From the IMG/VR virus record IMGVR_UViG_3300044742_000179, positions 1 through 29,692 of that record: 29,692 nucleotides of DNA. One strand, written 5' to 3'. The position numbers and the translations under genes were made by a program. The notes under the pieces were generated by a model that worked only from the letters and a program-made list of their open reading frames with translations, had not been told where the DNA came from and made no database searches. This document shows, piece by piece, positions 15,231-21,281 of this stretch (position 1 is the first letter of the stretch; each line of letters opens with the position of its first letter). The DNA comes from a virus.

Positions 15231-15649
15231 TTCGCCTCCGGGGTTGGCTCCTTCGGGGTCTGCCGGTGGACATAGGCCGGAGGAACAGGAGGAACGAACT
15301 CCGTGATCTGCCGTGCCAGGAGGATGACGAAGGTTTCATAGGCCACCCGCGCGGCCTCGGCCTTTTGGTTTTCTAGGATCACTGCGGAAAGTCTTTCTTT
15401 GATGTCGTGGACATCGAGCCGAACCCTGTCGAGTTCAAGGCTCGTCAGTTTCAATTCAGTTTCCATTCCCTCAATCTTTATCCGTCGGGCTTCTGCGAGC
15501 TCGAGAACAGCTTGGTGTGCAACCTTCCCAGCTTCGACGAGCTTGATGCTTTCCTGCGATAGATCTGCTCCGTTGTTATTGTTCTCGATCATTGTCACAG
15601 TGTTCTCCTTATCTGTTGAATCCAATTTTCCAATGCTCTTATCGTTCAT
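15227..15649 (-). CDS. Coiled-coil hypothetical protein
   Basis: 140 aa from the ATG at 15649, which follows AAAGGA by 6 nt; upstream in-frame ATG codons lack a site. Residues about 30-100 are a continuous helical heptad-like region (LVEAGKVAHQAVLELAEARR, TSLELDRVRLDVHDIKERL), followed by a Pro/Thr-rich C-terminus (VPPVPPAYVHRQTPKEP). It is probably an elongated oligomer. It is the first gene of the block running to 12901 and overlaps the secreted-protein gene by ATGA, so the two may act together at the membrane, but it has no membrane segment of its own. Confidence 0.68.
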   Translation of the reverse strand: MNDKSIGKLDSTDKENTVTMIENNNNGADLSQESIKLVEAGKVAHQAVLELAEARRIKIEGMETELKLTSLELDRVRLDVHDIKERLSAVILENQKAEAARVAYETFVILLARQITEFVPPVPPAYVHRQTPKEPTPEAK

Positions 15650-15715
15650 TTGTTTTCCTTTCAAGTTGATCATGCACACAATGCAAAGTGTACTCGTGAA
15701 GCGCCCCGAAATAAA

Positions 15716-15721
15716 ATTATA
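15716..15721 (-). promoter_or_regulatory. Candidate -10 element in the 15650-15799 divergent gap
   Basis: On the - strand these bases read TATAAT, a perfect sigma70-type -10, 67 nt upstream of the coiled-coil gene start. No good -35 hexamer is found at 16-18 nt spacing, so the promoter is only tentative. The 150-nt gap separates divergent transcription units (- strand from 15649, + strand from 15800), so promoters in both directions are expected here. A GCGGTAACG motif at 15769-15777 recurs at 25756-25764. Confidence 0.3.
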
Positions 15722-15799
15722 GCTTTAAGGTGTAGGCAATGCTACCTGTAACGGGTGGCTGCGTTGCGGTAACGTGGCCCGCGCTATTGGAGCAAAGCG

Positions 15800-16270
15800 A
15801 TGATGCTAGAACTGTACCGTAACCGAGTGCGTAAGATTGATCGCAGGACCACTGCGAAAGTTTTCAAGCAACTGAGGATCAAGCAATGGAAGACTGGAAG
15901 GGACGCGTTGTTCAACACGCTAGACGAGTACGACTACGATCAAGCCGATCTGGTGCTGTGTCTGCTGCAGATCAACACGCCGAGAACGGTGCAGCACGCA
16001 GAGATGTTGATCGGCCATCCCATAGAACATTGCCCGCCAGCGTTCAAGTGGAAGCCGCTGCCCCAAAGCATCCTGGACAGAAGGATCATAGACGAAAGGC
16101 GGGTGGTCAGCGTGCAGCAGGATCCACGGCACAAAAGCGGAAGACCCACATGGTTGCGGCGGTATCATCTATTCAAGATCGGGCTGTCAGTCGCCCAACT
16201 GCTACGCCGAGGCGTCACGGCAAACGATCTTCGGCTCGTAACAAAACGCGGATGGGTTCAGCTCGCGTGA
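15800..16270 (+). CDS. Uncharacterised basic protein
   Basis: 156 aa, beginning MMLELYRNRVRKIDRRTTAK. It is rich in Arg and Lys with an acidic patch (LDEYDYDQADLVLCLLQ) and a C-terminal segment that looks like a helix-turn-helix tail (YHLFKIGLSVAQLLRRGVTA, NDLRLVTKRGWVQLA). The last part, S-V-A-Q-L-L-R-R-G-V-T-x-x-D-L-R-x-x-x-K-R-G, may bind DNA. It leads a short + strand unit with a zinc-ribbon protein and a nuclease, suggesting a DNA-related role. Weak GGAGC lies upstream of the start. No family is recognised. Confidence 0.65.
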   Translation: MMLELYRNRVRKIDRRTTAKVFKQLRIKQWKTGRDALFNTLDEYDYDQADLVLCLLQINTPRTVQHAEMLIGHPIEHCPPAFKWKPLPQSILDRRIIDERRVVSVQQDPRHKSGRPTWLRRYHLFKIGLSVAQLLRRGVTANDLRLVTKRGWVQLA

Positions 16271-16413
16271 GGGGTGGAGCCAGCCATCCTTGTCCGCAGT
16301 GCGGTGCTGTGACGCGGGTGCTGCGGACTACGAAGATAGATATGACCGTGCAGCGGCACCGACAATGCCTGCGCTGTCACCACGAATATCACACAACTGA
16401 AGAACAGCAATGA
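16252..16413 (+). CDS. Small zinc-ribbon protein, NrdR/Ogr-like layout
   Basis: 53 aa from ATG 16252, or 48 aa from the GTG at 16267 that overlaps the previous stop; the GTG fits the coupling style of this genome. Cys14/Cys17 (PCPQCGA) and Cys39/Cys42 (QCLRCHHEY) with the segment VLRTTKIDMTVQRHRQCLRC match the zinc ribbon seen in NrdR N-termini and in many small phage proteins. It probably binds nucleic acid. The stop overlaps the nuclease ATG (ATGA). Confidence 0.72.
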   Translation: MGSARVRGGASHPCPQCGAVTRVLRTTKIDMTVQRHRQCLRCHHEYHTTEEQQ

Positions 16414-16802
16414 GCACGGACGGTGGGCTGCGGAAGACATTCCGCAGCCGACTGCCCATGGTTCATTGGACGACGATAGAGACGGGGATTGTGGAGCGCG
16501 GCGTGCCCGATATGCACGGGACTTGGAAGGGATCCAGTTTCTGGATCGAGAATAAGCGCGCTCGGGGTTTGGAAATCAGTTTACGTCCGGCTCAAATTGG
16601 ATGGCTCCTGCGGAACGCGCGCAATGGCGGAAGAGCGTTCGTTGCAGTGCGAAAGAAAGATGTCCTTTGGATTTTCCACGGTCGCGATGCGCGGATGCTG
16701 GCACGCGATGGCCTGCGGTGTGGCCGGGTGGCCGGTCAGTGGCCGGGTGGCGCTGCAGGGTGGCCATGGCCGGTCATACTGAGGCTTTTGGCCACCGGCT
16801 AG
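16410..16802 (+). CDS. PD-(D/E)XK-type endonuclease (VRR-NUC-like)
   Basis: 130 aa. The segment GVPDMHGTWKGSSFWIENKR provides the PD-(D/E)XK core: Asp34, then Glu47-x-Lys49. It is followed by LRPAQIGWLLRNARNGGRAF, matching the R-P-x-Q-x-x-W-x-x-x-x-x-x-G-G motif of VRR-NUC and Holliday-resolvase-like phage nucleases, and a final strand (VAVRKKDVLWIFHG). Such enzymes cut branched or replicating DNA. Residues after about 104 (CGRVAGQWPGGAAGW) are encoded by the start of the downstream GGGTGGCC-rich tract and look like an extension gained from it rather than family sequence. Confidence 0.78.
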   Translation: MSTDGGLRKTFRSRLPMVHWTTIETGIVERGVPDMHGTWKGSSFWIENKRARGLEISLRPAQIGWLLRNARNGGRAFVAVRKKDVLWIFHGRDARMLARDGLRCGRVAGQWPGGAAGWPWPVILRLLATG

Positions 16803-17090
16803 GCGACCCAGCGCGACCCGCCCATGCGCTGCCGGGGTGGCCCCTTGGCCACCCTACCGGGCGGTCTTTTTTAAGCCCTGCAGGGTGGCCCCTGCCAGCC
16901 CTGCCCCATGGCGGGGCCACAGGCGACCCAGCGCGACCCGCCCATGCGTTTTAGGCGGAAGCCTATGGGGTGGTATAGGCCAGCCCTTTTTAAGCCCCTT
17001 GCCGGGTCGCCCGGCCCCCCCAGCCGGGGTGGGCGGGGTGGCCCCCCAGCCGGGGTGGCCGGGTGGCCGGGGTGGCCCCTGCCGGGTGGT
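16715..17090 (+). repeat. GGGTGGCC-rich low-complexity tract with G-runs
   Basis: Variants of GTGGCCGGGTGGCC recur through this tract. At 17026-17086 seven runs of three or four G occur (17026-17029, 17031-17033, 17035-17038, 17052-17055, 17061-17063, 17069-17072, 17084-17086), giving quadruplex potential on the + strand and marked strand asymmetry. A perfect hairpin lies at 16835-16854 (GGGTGGCC, loop CCTT, GGCCACCC). Its left end overlaps the nuclease 3' end. From 16803 to 17175 no convincing gene is seen. Confidence 0.75.
16801..16997 (+). repeat. Two tandem units with identical ends and different hairpin cores
   Basis: A 28-nt box is identical at 16801-16828 and 16921-16948. In each unit it is followed by exactly 38 nt of different sequence and then a T-run plus AAGCCC (16867-16878 and 16987-16997). 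The unit-1 core contains the stem GGGTGGCC/GGCCACCC (16835-16854). The unit-2 core contains GCCTAT/ATAGGC (16961-16966 and 16975-16980) and an alternative AGGC-GGAA-GCCT hairpin (16953-16964). A hairpin followed by a T-run suggests each could act as a + strand terminator for the nuclease operon. Confidence 0.75.
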
Positions 17091-17100
17091 CCGCTTGCGT

Positions 17101-17114
17101 TGCTAGGGGTAGCA
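17101..17114. repeat. TGCTA-GGGG-TAGCA palindromic element, copy 1
   Basis: Perfect 5-nt inverted arms around GGGG, 62 nt before the next gene start. GCTAGGGGTAGCAGT (17102-17116) is shared exactly with 26060-26074. It may be a protein binding site or a small hairpin. Confidence 0.55.
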
Positions 17115-17175
17115 GTGCTAGAGGGACGCCCCGGACGGGGATTGGCCCTGCCGGTTTGACAAAGGACTGAACGCA

Positions 17176-17364
17176 ATGCACTTGATAGAAGTCTGGTATG
17201 TGTTCAACGGCTGTGAAGTCAAGGCACATTATTTTCTGATTGCTGATGACATCACGCTTGCGCAGGGCAAGCGGCAAGCCGGACAGATGGCCCGCAAGAT
17301 GAAAGGGTTCAAGGGAAAAAAGCTGAACTACAACGTGATTAAAAATTTCACGTTTGTGCTCTAG
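17176..17364 (+). CDS. Small hypothetical protein
   Basis: 62 aa behind AAAGGA, beginning MHLIEVWYVFNGCEVKAHYF and ending NYNVIKNFTFVL. It is basic in the second half (GKRQAGQMARKMKGFKGKKL). It has its own ribosome binding site and sits alone between the repeat tract and a strong terminator, so it is probably a single-gene unit. A perfect TTGACA at 17156-17161 is too close to the start to serve as a normal -35. No family is recognised. Confidence 0.65.
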   Translation: MHLIEVWYVFNGCEVKAHYFLIADDITLAQGKRQAGQMARKMKGFKGKKLNYNVIKNFTFVL

Positions 17365-17385
17365 CCCAAATCCAAGACAAATAAA

Positions 17386-17415
17386 AAGGGGACCCAGCGC
17401 AAGCCGGGTCCCCTT
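17386..17415. terminator. Bidirectional terminator between convergent units
   Basis: AAGGGGACCC (17386-17395) pairs with GGGTCCCCTT (17406-17415), a perfect 10-bp stem with a 10-nt loop. On the + strand it is followed by TTTGATTT-like sequence; on the - strand by TTTTTATTTG, a better T-run. It lies between the + gene ending at 17364 and the - operon ending at 17420, and probably stops both. Confidence 0.85.
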
Positions 17416-17419
17416 TGAT

Positions 17420-18007
17420 TTAGTCCATCCTGGAAACTTCAAACGTACGATCTTCCTGGATGATCGCCACCCAAGAATGCTCATACAGAACAATCAGCTC
17501 CTTCCGCAGTTTGGTTTGTGCCAGCGGCCGGAGCGGAGGCTCTTCGCCGCCGGAATCGCCGTAAGAGTACTGCAGAACATTGTCCTTTGACAGACGCCAG
17601 CCCTTCATCGGCCGCCATCCGCCACCGTGCGCATAGCGTTCATTGAACTGTTCGCGCGCCGGACGCGGATCAGTCGGGTCCAGAAACTCCGGCACCTCAC
17701 CGAACACATCAGGACCGACATCGGGGTGCAGCAGTTGCACGATGATGGCTTTTTCCTCGACCTCCAGCATGGTTGCAAAAGTTTTTTCCATGAGGGCGCC
17801 GAATTTCTGCGGCGTCATGCGCGAGGTGTCCTTCAGTATTTCTGCCAGCAGTTGGGACATCTCACATATGATCGACGCCACGCACGTTGCCGGTGGGAGC
17901 TCAGCCATCTCATAAAGATCAAAAGCGTCACTGACCCAGACCCGCAGTTTGCGGTTGAGTTGGTTTCGCAAGTCTTTATCCATTTGCGTTTGCGCTTGCG
18001 TTTTCAT
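17420..18007 (-). CDS. Uncharacterised protein ending the long - strand operon
   Basis: 195 aa. The N-terminal half is helical (MKTQAQTQMDKDLRNQLNRK, VASIICEMSQLLAEILKD, GALMEKTFATMLEVEEKA). The C-terminal half contains PDVFGEVPEFLDPTDPRPAR, a GGGWRPMKGWRLSKDNVLQY stretch and a final beta strand region. No catalytic motif is recognised. The ATG overlaps the stop of the transglutaminase-like gene (ATGA), and the gene ends at a bidirectional terminator. Translation coupling suggests related function with its upstream neighbour, but this is not shown. Confidence 0.7.
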   Translation of the reverse strand: MKTQAQTQMDKDLRNQLNRKLRVWVSDAFDLYEMAELPPATCVASIICEMSQLLAEILKDTSRMTPQKFGALMEKTFATMLEVEEKAIIVQLLHPDVGPDVFGEVPEFLDPTDPRPAREQFNERYAHGGGWRPMKGWRLSKDNVLQYSYGDSGGEEPPLRPLAQTKLRKELIVLYEHSWVAIIQEDRTFEVSRMD

Positions 18008-18477
18008 GCGCTCCTCCTGTTGCTTTTGATGCGCGTGCAGATTTCTTCTAGTTCGGGGTCGATCTCGAACATCAGTTTCATGTTGAGCATCAACCCGGTG
18101 TCGAGCAGTCCATAATGTTTGTTGCGAACGAGCTCGCGGTTCAGCACTCGATTGCTGAACTCCACACCGTAGTATTGATAGTTCTTCGCGTCGAGCGTCG
18201 GATCCATGGCGTCGCTGCCATCAATCGTGACCCACGCATGCAGCAGCGGCAACCAGAAATCATTGCGAGCAACGAATCCCTCCACGTAGGTTCCGCCTCT
18301 ATCCCATACGGCCTGCGTCGCATTGGAAAAACATTCCTTTGCCTTGCGCTTGCGGCCGATGCGCTTGCGCGGGGTGTACGCTTTACCGTTGCGCAGCACG
18401 AACCGCTCGAGCAGCGCCGGATGGCCGAGGCGTTCCCAATTGGCAACACTCTCGGCGAGTGAATCACGAAGCAACAT
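18004..18477 (-). CDS. Transglutaminase-like (Cys-His-Asp) phage protein
   Basis: 157 aa. The segment KECFSNATQAV (Cys49), then YVEGFVARNDFWLPLLHAWV (His80) and IDGSDAMDPTLD (Asp92), followed by YYGVEFSNRVLN, gives the order Cys, His, Asp with the H-A-W and D-P-T contexts typical of transglutaminase-like or papain-like folds. Small phage and bacterial proteins with C-x-x-N, E-G and H-A-W motifs are known but largely uncharacterised. If active it would hydrolyse or crosslink an amide; the target is unknown. The start overlaps the upstream gene by 14 nt. The C-terminus is basic (CTRIKSNRRSA). Confidence 0.68.
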   Translation of the reverse strand: MLLRDSLAESVANWERLGHPALLERFVLRNGKAYTPRKRIGRKRKAKECFSNATQAVWDRGGTYVEGFVARNDFWLPLLHAWVTIDGSDAMDPTLDAKNYQYYGVEFSNRVLNRELVRNKHYGLLDTGLMLNMKLMFEIDPELEEICTRIKSNRRSA

Positions 18478-18733
18478 TTTTATACTCCAGTGTGAATGCC
18501 GTCAGCGGCCGATTAGGTCTTCCGTCCATGCGAAGCGGCCTGCTGACAGGCTGCTGATTGACAAATCGCAAGGCTGCAATGATGTCGTCGAACTTGAGCG
18601 CCTCGGCCAAGTCGTTGGTGAACGTGGCATCCCCTCGCCCGTCATGGGCATCAGGGCTGTAGCTCTTCACGTATTCGCCGTCGATCTGGTATGAGCCGGA
18701 CACGGGTCCGTATGCAATGATAACTGTTTTCAT
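18464..18733 (-). CDS. Small hypothetical protein
   Basis: 89 aa. It begins MKTVIIAYGPVSGSYQIDGE and contains DLAEALKFDDIIAALRFVNQ and the motif RPLRMDGRPNRPLTAFT near the C-terminus, a segment I recall from hypothetical proteins of rhizobial phages. Predicted structure is beta then alpha then beta. No enzyme motif. Its ATG overlaps the previous stop (ATGA), and its end overlaps the transglutaminase-like start by 14 nt. Function unknown. Confidence 0.68.
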   Translation of the reverse strand: MKTVIIAYGPVSGSYQIDGEYVKSYSPDAHDGRGDATFTNDLAEALKFDDIIAALRFVNQQPVSRPLRMDGRPNRPLTAFTLEYKNVAS

Positions 18734-18936
18734 GGGATGGTGTCCATCTCGTCATAGAGTTGCACGAAGCGGTTGCATTGCTCCCGCAGTTTTACGAAGC
18801 TGTCGCGCTCATATTCAGTCATCAGTTTCTTTTTCTTGAACTTTTCAAAGCTGATGCCATTATCAACAGCCTCATTGATAATGTTGATGCAGACATCTAG
18901 CCGACGTGAGGTGTTTGCGAATTGATCATAGTCCAT
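18730..18936 (-). CDS. Small helical hypothetical protein
   Basis: 68 aa, all-helical by eye: MDYDQFANTSRRLDVCINII, then SFEKFKKKKLMTEYERDSFV and VKLREQCNRFVQLYDEMDTI. Mixed charge with a Lys cluster in the centre. It could be a small oligomeric or nucleic-acid-associated protein; no family is recognised. It lies 5 nt after the secreted repeat protein gene and overlaps the next gene by ATGA. Confidence 0.65.
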   Translation of the reverse strand: MDYDQFANTSRRLDVCINIINEAVDNGISFEKFKKKKLMTEYERDSFVKLREQCNRFVQLYDEMDTIP

Positions 18937-18941
18937 TTGAG

Positions 18942-19175
18942 TTACTTCCGTTTGGTTGTCCCGGTCTGCTGACCGAGCGCGTTGTAGAACGTGGTGCCGG
19001 TGGAGTTGGTAACAGCCCGACCCGTTTGCTGGCCGAGTGAATTGTAGAACGTGGTGCCGGTGGATGTGGTCGTGGAACGCCCAACGACTTGTCCGTTGGC
19101 ATTGCGGTACGTTTCACCCCAAGCCATCGCCTGAGTTGACAAGGTCAGCAGAATTAAAACGATAACGGTTTTCAT
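18942..19175 (-). CDS. Secreted small protein with tandem Gly/Thr repeats
   Basis: 77 aa from ATG 19175, preceded by AAGGACG; a longer reading from 19235 lacks a site. A signal peptide (MKTVIVLILLTLSTQAMA) is followed by three related repeats: YRNANGQVVGRS, FYNSLGQQTGRA and FYNALGQQTGTT, separated by T-x-S-T-G-T-T. The last two are nearly identical at the DNA level. The motif Y/F-x-N/D-x-x-G-Q/R-x-x-G-R/T is a short beta-hairpin repeat that also occurs in bacterial periplasmic proteins. It is probably exported to the periplasm; the role is unknown. It lies downstream of a structured leader. Confidence 0.72.
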   Translation of the reverse strand: MKTVIVLILLTLSTQAMAWGETYRNANGQVVGRSTTTSTGTTFYNSLGQQTGRAVTNSTGTTFYNALGQQTGTTKRK

Positions 19176-19326
19176 GATGGTCGTCCTTCTGTTTTTGAAT
19201 TGGGGTGCGGCGGTCGATGGCCTTGAACGGCACACAACACCTGCCGACCGAAAGGACCGCAGGCCATCTTTCTAAACACCGATTCCGCCGCTAACCGATG
19301 ATGACTAACCTCTCGGTCGGAGCAGA
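19176..19326 (-). promoter_or_regulatory. Structured leader/intergenic RNA candidate upstream of the secreted repeat gene
   Basis: 151 nt without a gene. CCGACCGAAAGG (19244-19255) is complementary in 11 of 12 positions to CCTCTCGGTCGG (19309-19320). GATGGCCT (19216-19223) is complementary to AGGCCATC (19261-19268), and GCGGTC (19210-19215) to GACCGC (19255-19260). The pairings overlap, so at least two exclusive folds are possible on the - strand transcript that continues into the secreted-protein gene. This could be a cis-regulatory RNA or a processing site. No T-run follows, so it is not a standard terminator. Confidence 0.5.
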
Positions 19327-19740
19327 TTAAGCTTTCTTTTGTGGAGACATCCCGTCGAACACCTCATCAGAATAAAGATCAGGTGGTAACGGATGTCTTG
19401 CATGATGGCCGCCATCTTCCGGTGTCCCCGGACGGTACGCTTCCGCCTCCAGTGGCATGGCGGTCAATGGCGGCGGTACTGGCGAGACAACGATGCGGTC
19501 TGCTACAAGCGTCGCATACCCAGCGATGTCGTGCCAGTGGTCATGGAAGTTTGGATTGCCCGCAAGGATGCGGGCAATTTTGTGCGCGATGATTGCCAAG
19601 GCTTCCCGCTGGCAATCATTCAGTCTGTCGTAGTTGTCCTGGCGCTCGATCACGCGCTTGAGTTCCTGCGTGATGCGGGCGTGGACAGTGTAGTCACCAT
19701 GCGTGGTGCTACGTTGGTTCAGTGTGTCCTTGATCGCCAT
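19327..19740 (-). CDS. DUF6378-like phage protein
   Basis: 137 aa. The N-terminal 85 residues carry RSTTHGDYTVHARITQELKR, then LNDCQREALAIIAHKIARIL and PNFHDHWHDIAGYATLVADR. This T-H-G-D-Y, then A-L-x-x-I-A-H-K-I-A-R-I-L, then D-H-W-x-D-I-A-G-Y-A pattern is that of a widespread phage family I know as DUF6378; the name is from memory. The paired His/Asp and Glu residues could bind a metal or a nucleotide, as in all-alpha NTP pyrophosphatases, but this is inference. The C-terminus is Pro-rich. The start follows AAGG and overlaps the previous gene by 32 nt. Confidence 0.75.
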   Translation of the reverse strand: MAIKDTLNQRSTTHGDYTVHARITQELKRVIERQDNYDRLNDCQREALAIIAHKIARILAGNPNFHDHWHDIAGYATLVADRIVVSPVPPPLTAMPLEAEAYRPGTPEDGGHHARHPLPPDLYSDEVFDGMSPQKKA

Positions 19741-19987
19741 TTTGTTTTGCCTTCTTGGGTTTCTTTTCCAGAACCGGCTTCAGTTGGCGGTTGAGGACGT
19801 GGCCTTCTTTGCCGAACAAGTCTGCGCGGTCATAGCGGACCGTGCTCATTTCTTCACCGCGTCTTAGCACGGTAGCGAGGCCCTCCTCGTCACCGTACTC
19901 GAACACGTAGACACGTTCGCGCCCGGTCAATGCTGCCAGTTCGGCGGGAGGGGTTGGATCCCTCCCGCCTTTGCCTGCCAGCTTCAT
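19709..19987 (-). CDS. Small hypothetical protein
   Basis: 92 aa from ATG 19987. It reads MKLAGKGGRDPTPPAELAAL, then RERVYVFEYGDEEGLATVLR and MSTVRYDRADLFGKEGHVLN, with a basic tail (EKKPKKAKQNGDQGH). The centre suggests a small beta barrel. The Lys-rich tail resembles the low-complexity part of the upstream histone-like protein. The C-terminal 32 nt overlap the DUF6378-like start. No family is recognised. Confidence 0.62.
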   Translation of the reverse strand: MKLAGKGGRDPTPPAELAALTGRERVYVFEYGDEEGLATVLRRGEEMSTVRYDRADLFGKEGHVLNRQLKPVLEKKPKKAKQNGDQGHTEPT

Positions 19988-20001
19988 CAACTCGAGCGTG
20001 A

Positions 20002-20688
20002 CTACTTTCCCTTGGAGATAAACTCCCCGCCCTTCGCTCGCACGAAGTTCAGCGGCGTCGTGGGCTTCAGGCCGGACAAGGCGCGAAGCGTGCCGTAGGT
20101 CTTGCCGTCGCTCTTGGCGCAGAGCTCGAACCGCTTGTACGGACCGGAGCCCTCCTTGAACGGGTTCTTAAAAGATTTATTCACCTTCAGAACCGCGTCG
20201 TCGGGGATGCGCTTCCCGCCGTTGCTCTTTGCCGCCTTCGCCTTCACGTTGGTCTTCGCAGTCTTGGTCTTCTTGGCCACAGGGGCCTCCTTTTTGTTTG
20301 CTGCTTTTGCAGCGGGTTTCGCGGCGGGTGCCGCCTTCTTGGTCTTCGCCTTCGTAACGGATTTCTTGGGAGCTTCCTCAGCTTCCGCTTCGTTCGCAGC
20401 TTCCGTCACGTCTGCGATCTGCTTCTTCGCCGCCTTGGCTTTGGTGACATCCTCAACAAATTCTCCGACGACTGCCTTGGTGACGTCGGTCTGCTCTTCA
20501 AGCTTCTTTTCCTGCATAACCTTGCTCCTCATTGATGGCGCTCTCCAAGTGCGCAGTCGCTCGCGCGCCGCATCGAGCAACTGTGTTTCCTCAAAGGTCA
20601 GGCGTGGCCTGCGCTCTTCGAGGGATACCCTGTCCAGGAGATCGCTGCGATTCAGCGTGCTCCAGCTTTCAAGCCGTATGCCAGCCAT
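20002..20688 (-). CDS. Histone H1-like Lys/Ala-rich protein
   Basis: 228 aa in three parts. Residues 1-58 are a conventional helical segment (WSTLNRSDLLDRVSLEERRP, FEETQLLDAARERLRTWRA). Residues about 60-155 are Lys/Ala/Pro-rich low complexity (KKSVTKAKTKKAAPAAKPAA), like histone H1 tails and bacterial AlgP/Hc1-type proteins, probably coating DNA. Residues about 157-228 form a compact C-terminal domain (IPDDAVLKVNKSFKNPFKEG, YGTLRALSGLKPTTPLNFVR). Start 20688 has AAAAGGA. A second ATG (codon 58, MQEKKLEEQ) has GAGGAGC upstream, so a shorter form lacking the N-terminal part is possible. Nucleoid-like DNA binding is inferred from composition. Confidence 0.72.
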   Translation of the reverse strand: MAGIRLESWSTLNRSDLLDRVSLEERRPRLTFEETQLLDAARERLRTWRAPSMRSKVMQEKKLEEQTDVTKAVVGEFVEDVTKAKAAKKQIADVTEAANEAEAEEAPKKSVTKAKTKKAAPAAKPAAKAANKKEAPVAKKTKTAKTNVKAKAAKSNGGKRIPDDAVLKVNKSFKNPFKEGSGPYKRFELCAKSDGKTYGTLRALSGLKPTTPLNFVRAKGGEFISKGK

Positions 20689-20690
20689 GA

Positions 20691-21281
20691 TCAGTCCTTT
20701 TCTAGGCGAAGTACATACCAGCCCTGTTTGAAGATTGGAATTTCCTCAGTCATACGCCAGCCATGCTTGCGCACCCATTGCAAGAACTTGCGCCGGTCGT
20801 GCGTTGCAGTGTTGGACTTGAGGATGTAGGCATCACCGAACCTGATGGTCAGTATGATATTCCTTTCGGCGGCCTGCATGAACTGTTCCATGGCGGTCAG
20901 CATGGCAGGCTCGTCGATCAGGTCCAGGAACCTGACACTGACAATGGTCTGCACACGAGGCAGTTGATCCTCGAGTATATTGCCGACAGACAATTTCAGA
21001 TTCTTGGCTCCAGGTTTCTTGCGGGCTTGCGCCAGCATCTCCTCGCTGGAATCTATCCCCCACCCTTTCAATTTCAGCTTGTGATAGAGCGGGATGAACC
21101 GACCGGTGCCTACCGGTGCGTCCAGTATGGGGGTTCTTCTTATGGTGCCGCCAAGCATGTCGGCAACGATTGAATTTTCCTGGTGCCATCGCAATTGTTT
21201 CTTGCGCTTGGTTTCGTAGTTGGACGCCATCGCACCGATATATTTCTTCGCGGTGCGCTGATGCAGTTTGGTCATTGACAT
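20691..21281 (-). CDS. SAM-dependent methyltransferase (class I)
   Basis: 196 aa from ATG 21281, where AGGGG lies 8 nt upstream; ATG 21275 overlapping the previous stop is an alternative. Motif I is ILDAPVGTGRFIP (Asp54, Gly58), motif II GWGIDSSEEML with Asp77 for the ribose hydroxyls, then LSVGNILED and a motif IV-like VSVRFLDLIDEPAML. No N-P-P-Y or Pro-Cys motif is present, so it is not an ordinary base N6-, N4- or C5-methylase. The target may be a small molecule, protein or RNA. The C-terminus is basic and aromatic (WVRKHGWRMTEEIPIFKQGW). Confidence 0.78.
   Translation of the reverse strand: MSMTKLHQRTAKKYIGAMASNYETKRKKQLRWHQENSIVADMLGGTIRRTPILDAPVGTGRFIPLYHKLKLKGWGIDSSEEMLAQARKKPGAKNLKLSVGNILEDQLPRVQTIVSVRFLDLIDEPAMLTAMEQFMQAAERNIILTIRFGDAYILKSNTATHDRRKFLQWVRKHGWRMTEEIPIFKQGWYVLRLEKD

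Noticed and set aside
14622-15649. Spanin pair (coiled-coil plus secreted Pro-rich protein)
   Set aside because: The coiled-coil protein lacks a membrane anchor and the secreted protein lacks a lipobox; the lysis genes lie elsewhere on the other strand.
15886-16413. A 175-codon reading including the zinc ribbon
   Set aside because: The upstream part overlaps the gene at 15800-16270 in another frame and is Arg/Ser-biased; only the part from 16252 carries a domain.
16801-17100. CRISPR-like array
   Set aside because: Only two repeat copies, each followed by a T-run and hairpin core rather than spacers, and no cas genes are in the window.
17156-17184. Promoter for the gene at 17176 based on a perfect TTGACA
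   Set aside because: A -10 at proper spacing would fall inside the coding region and no TATAAT-like sequence is there.
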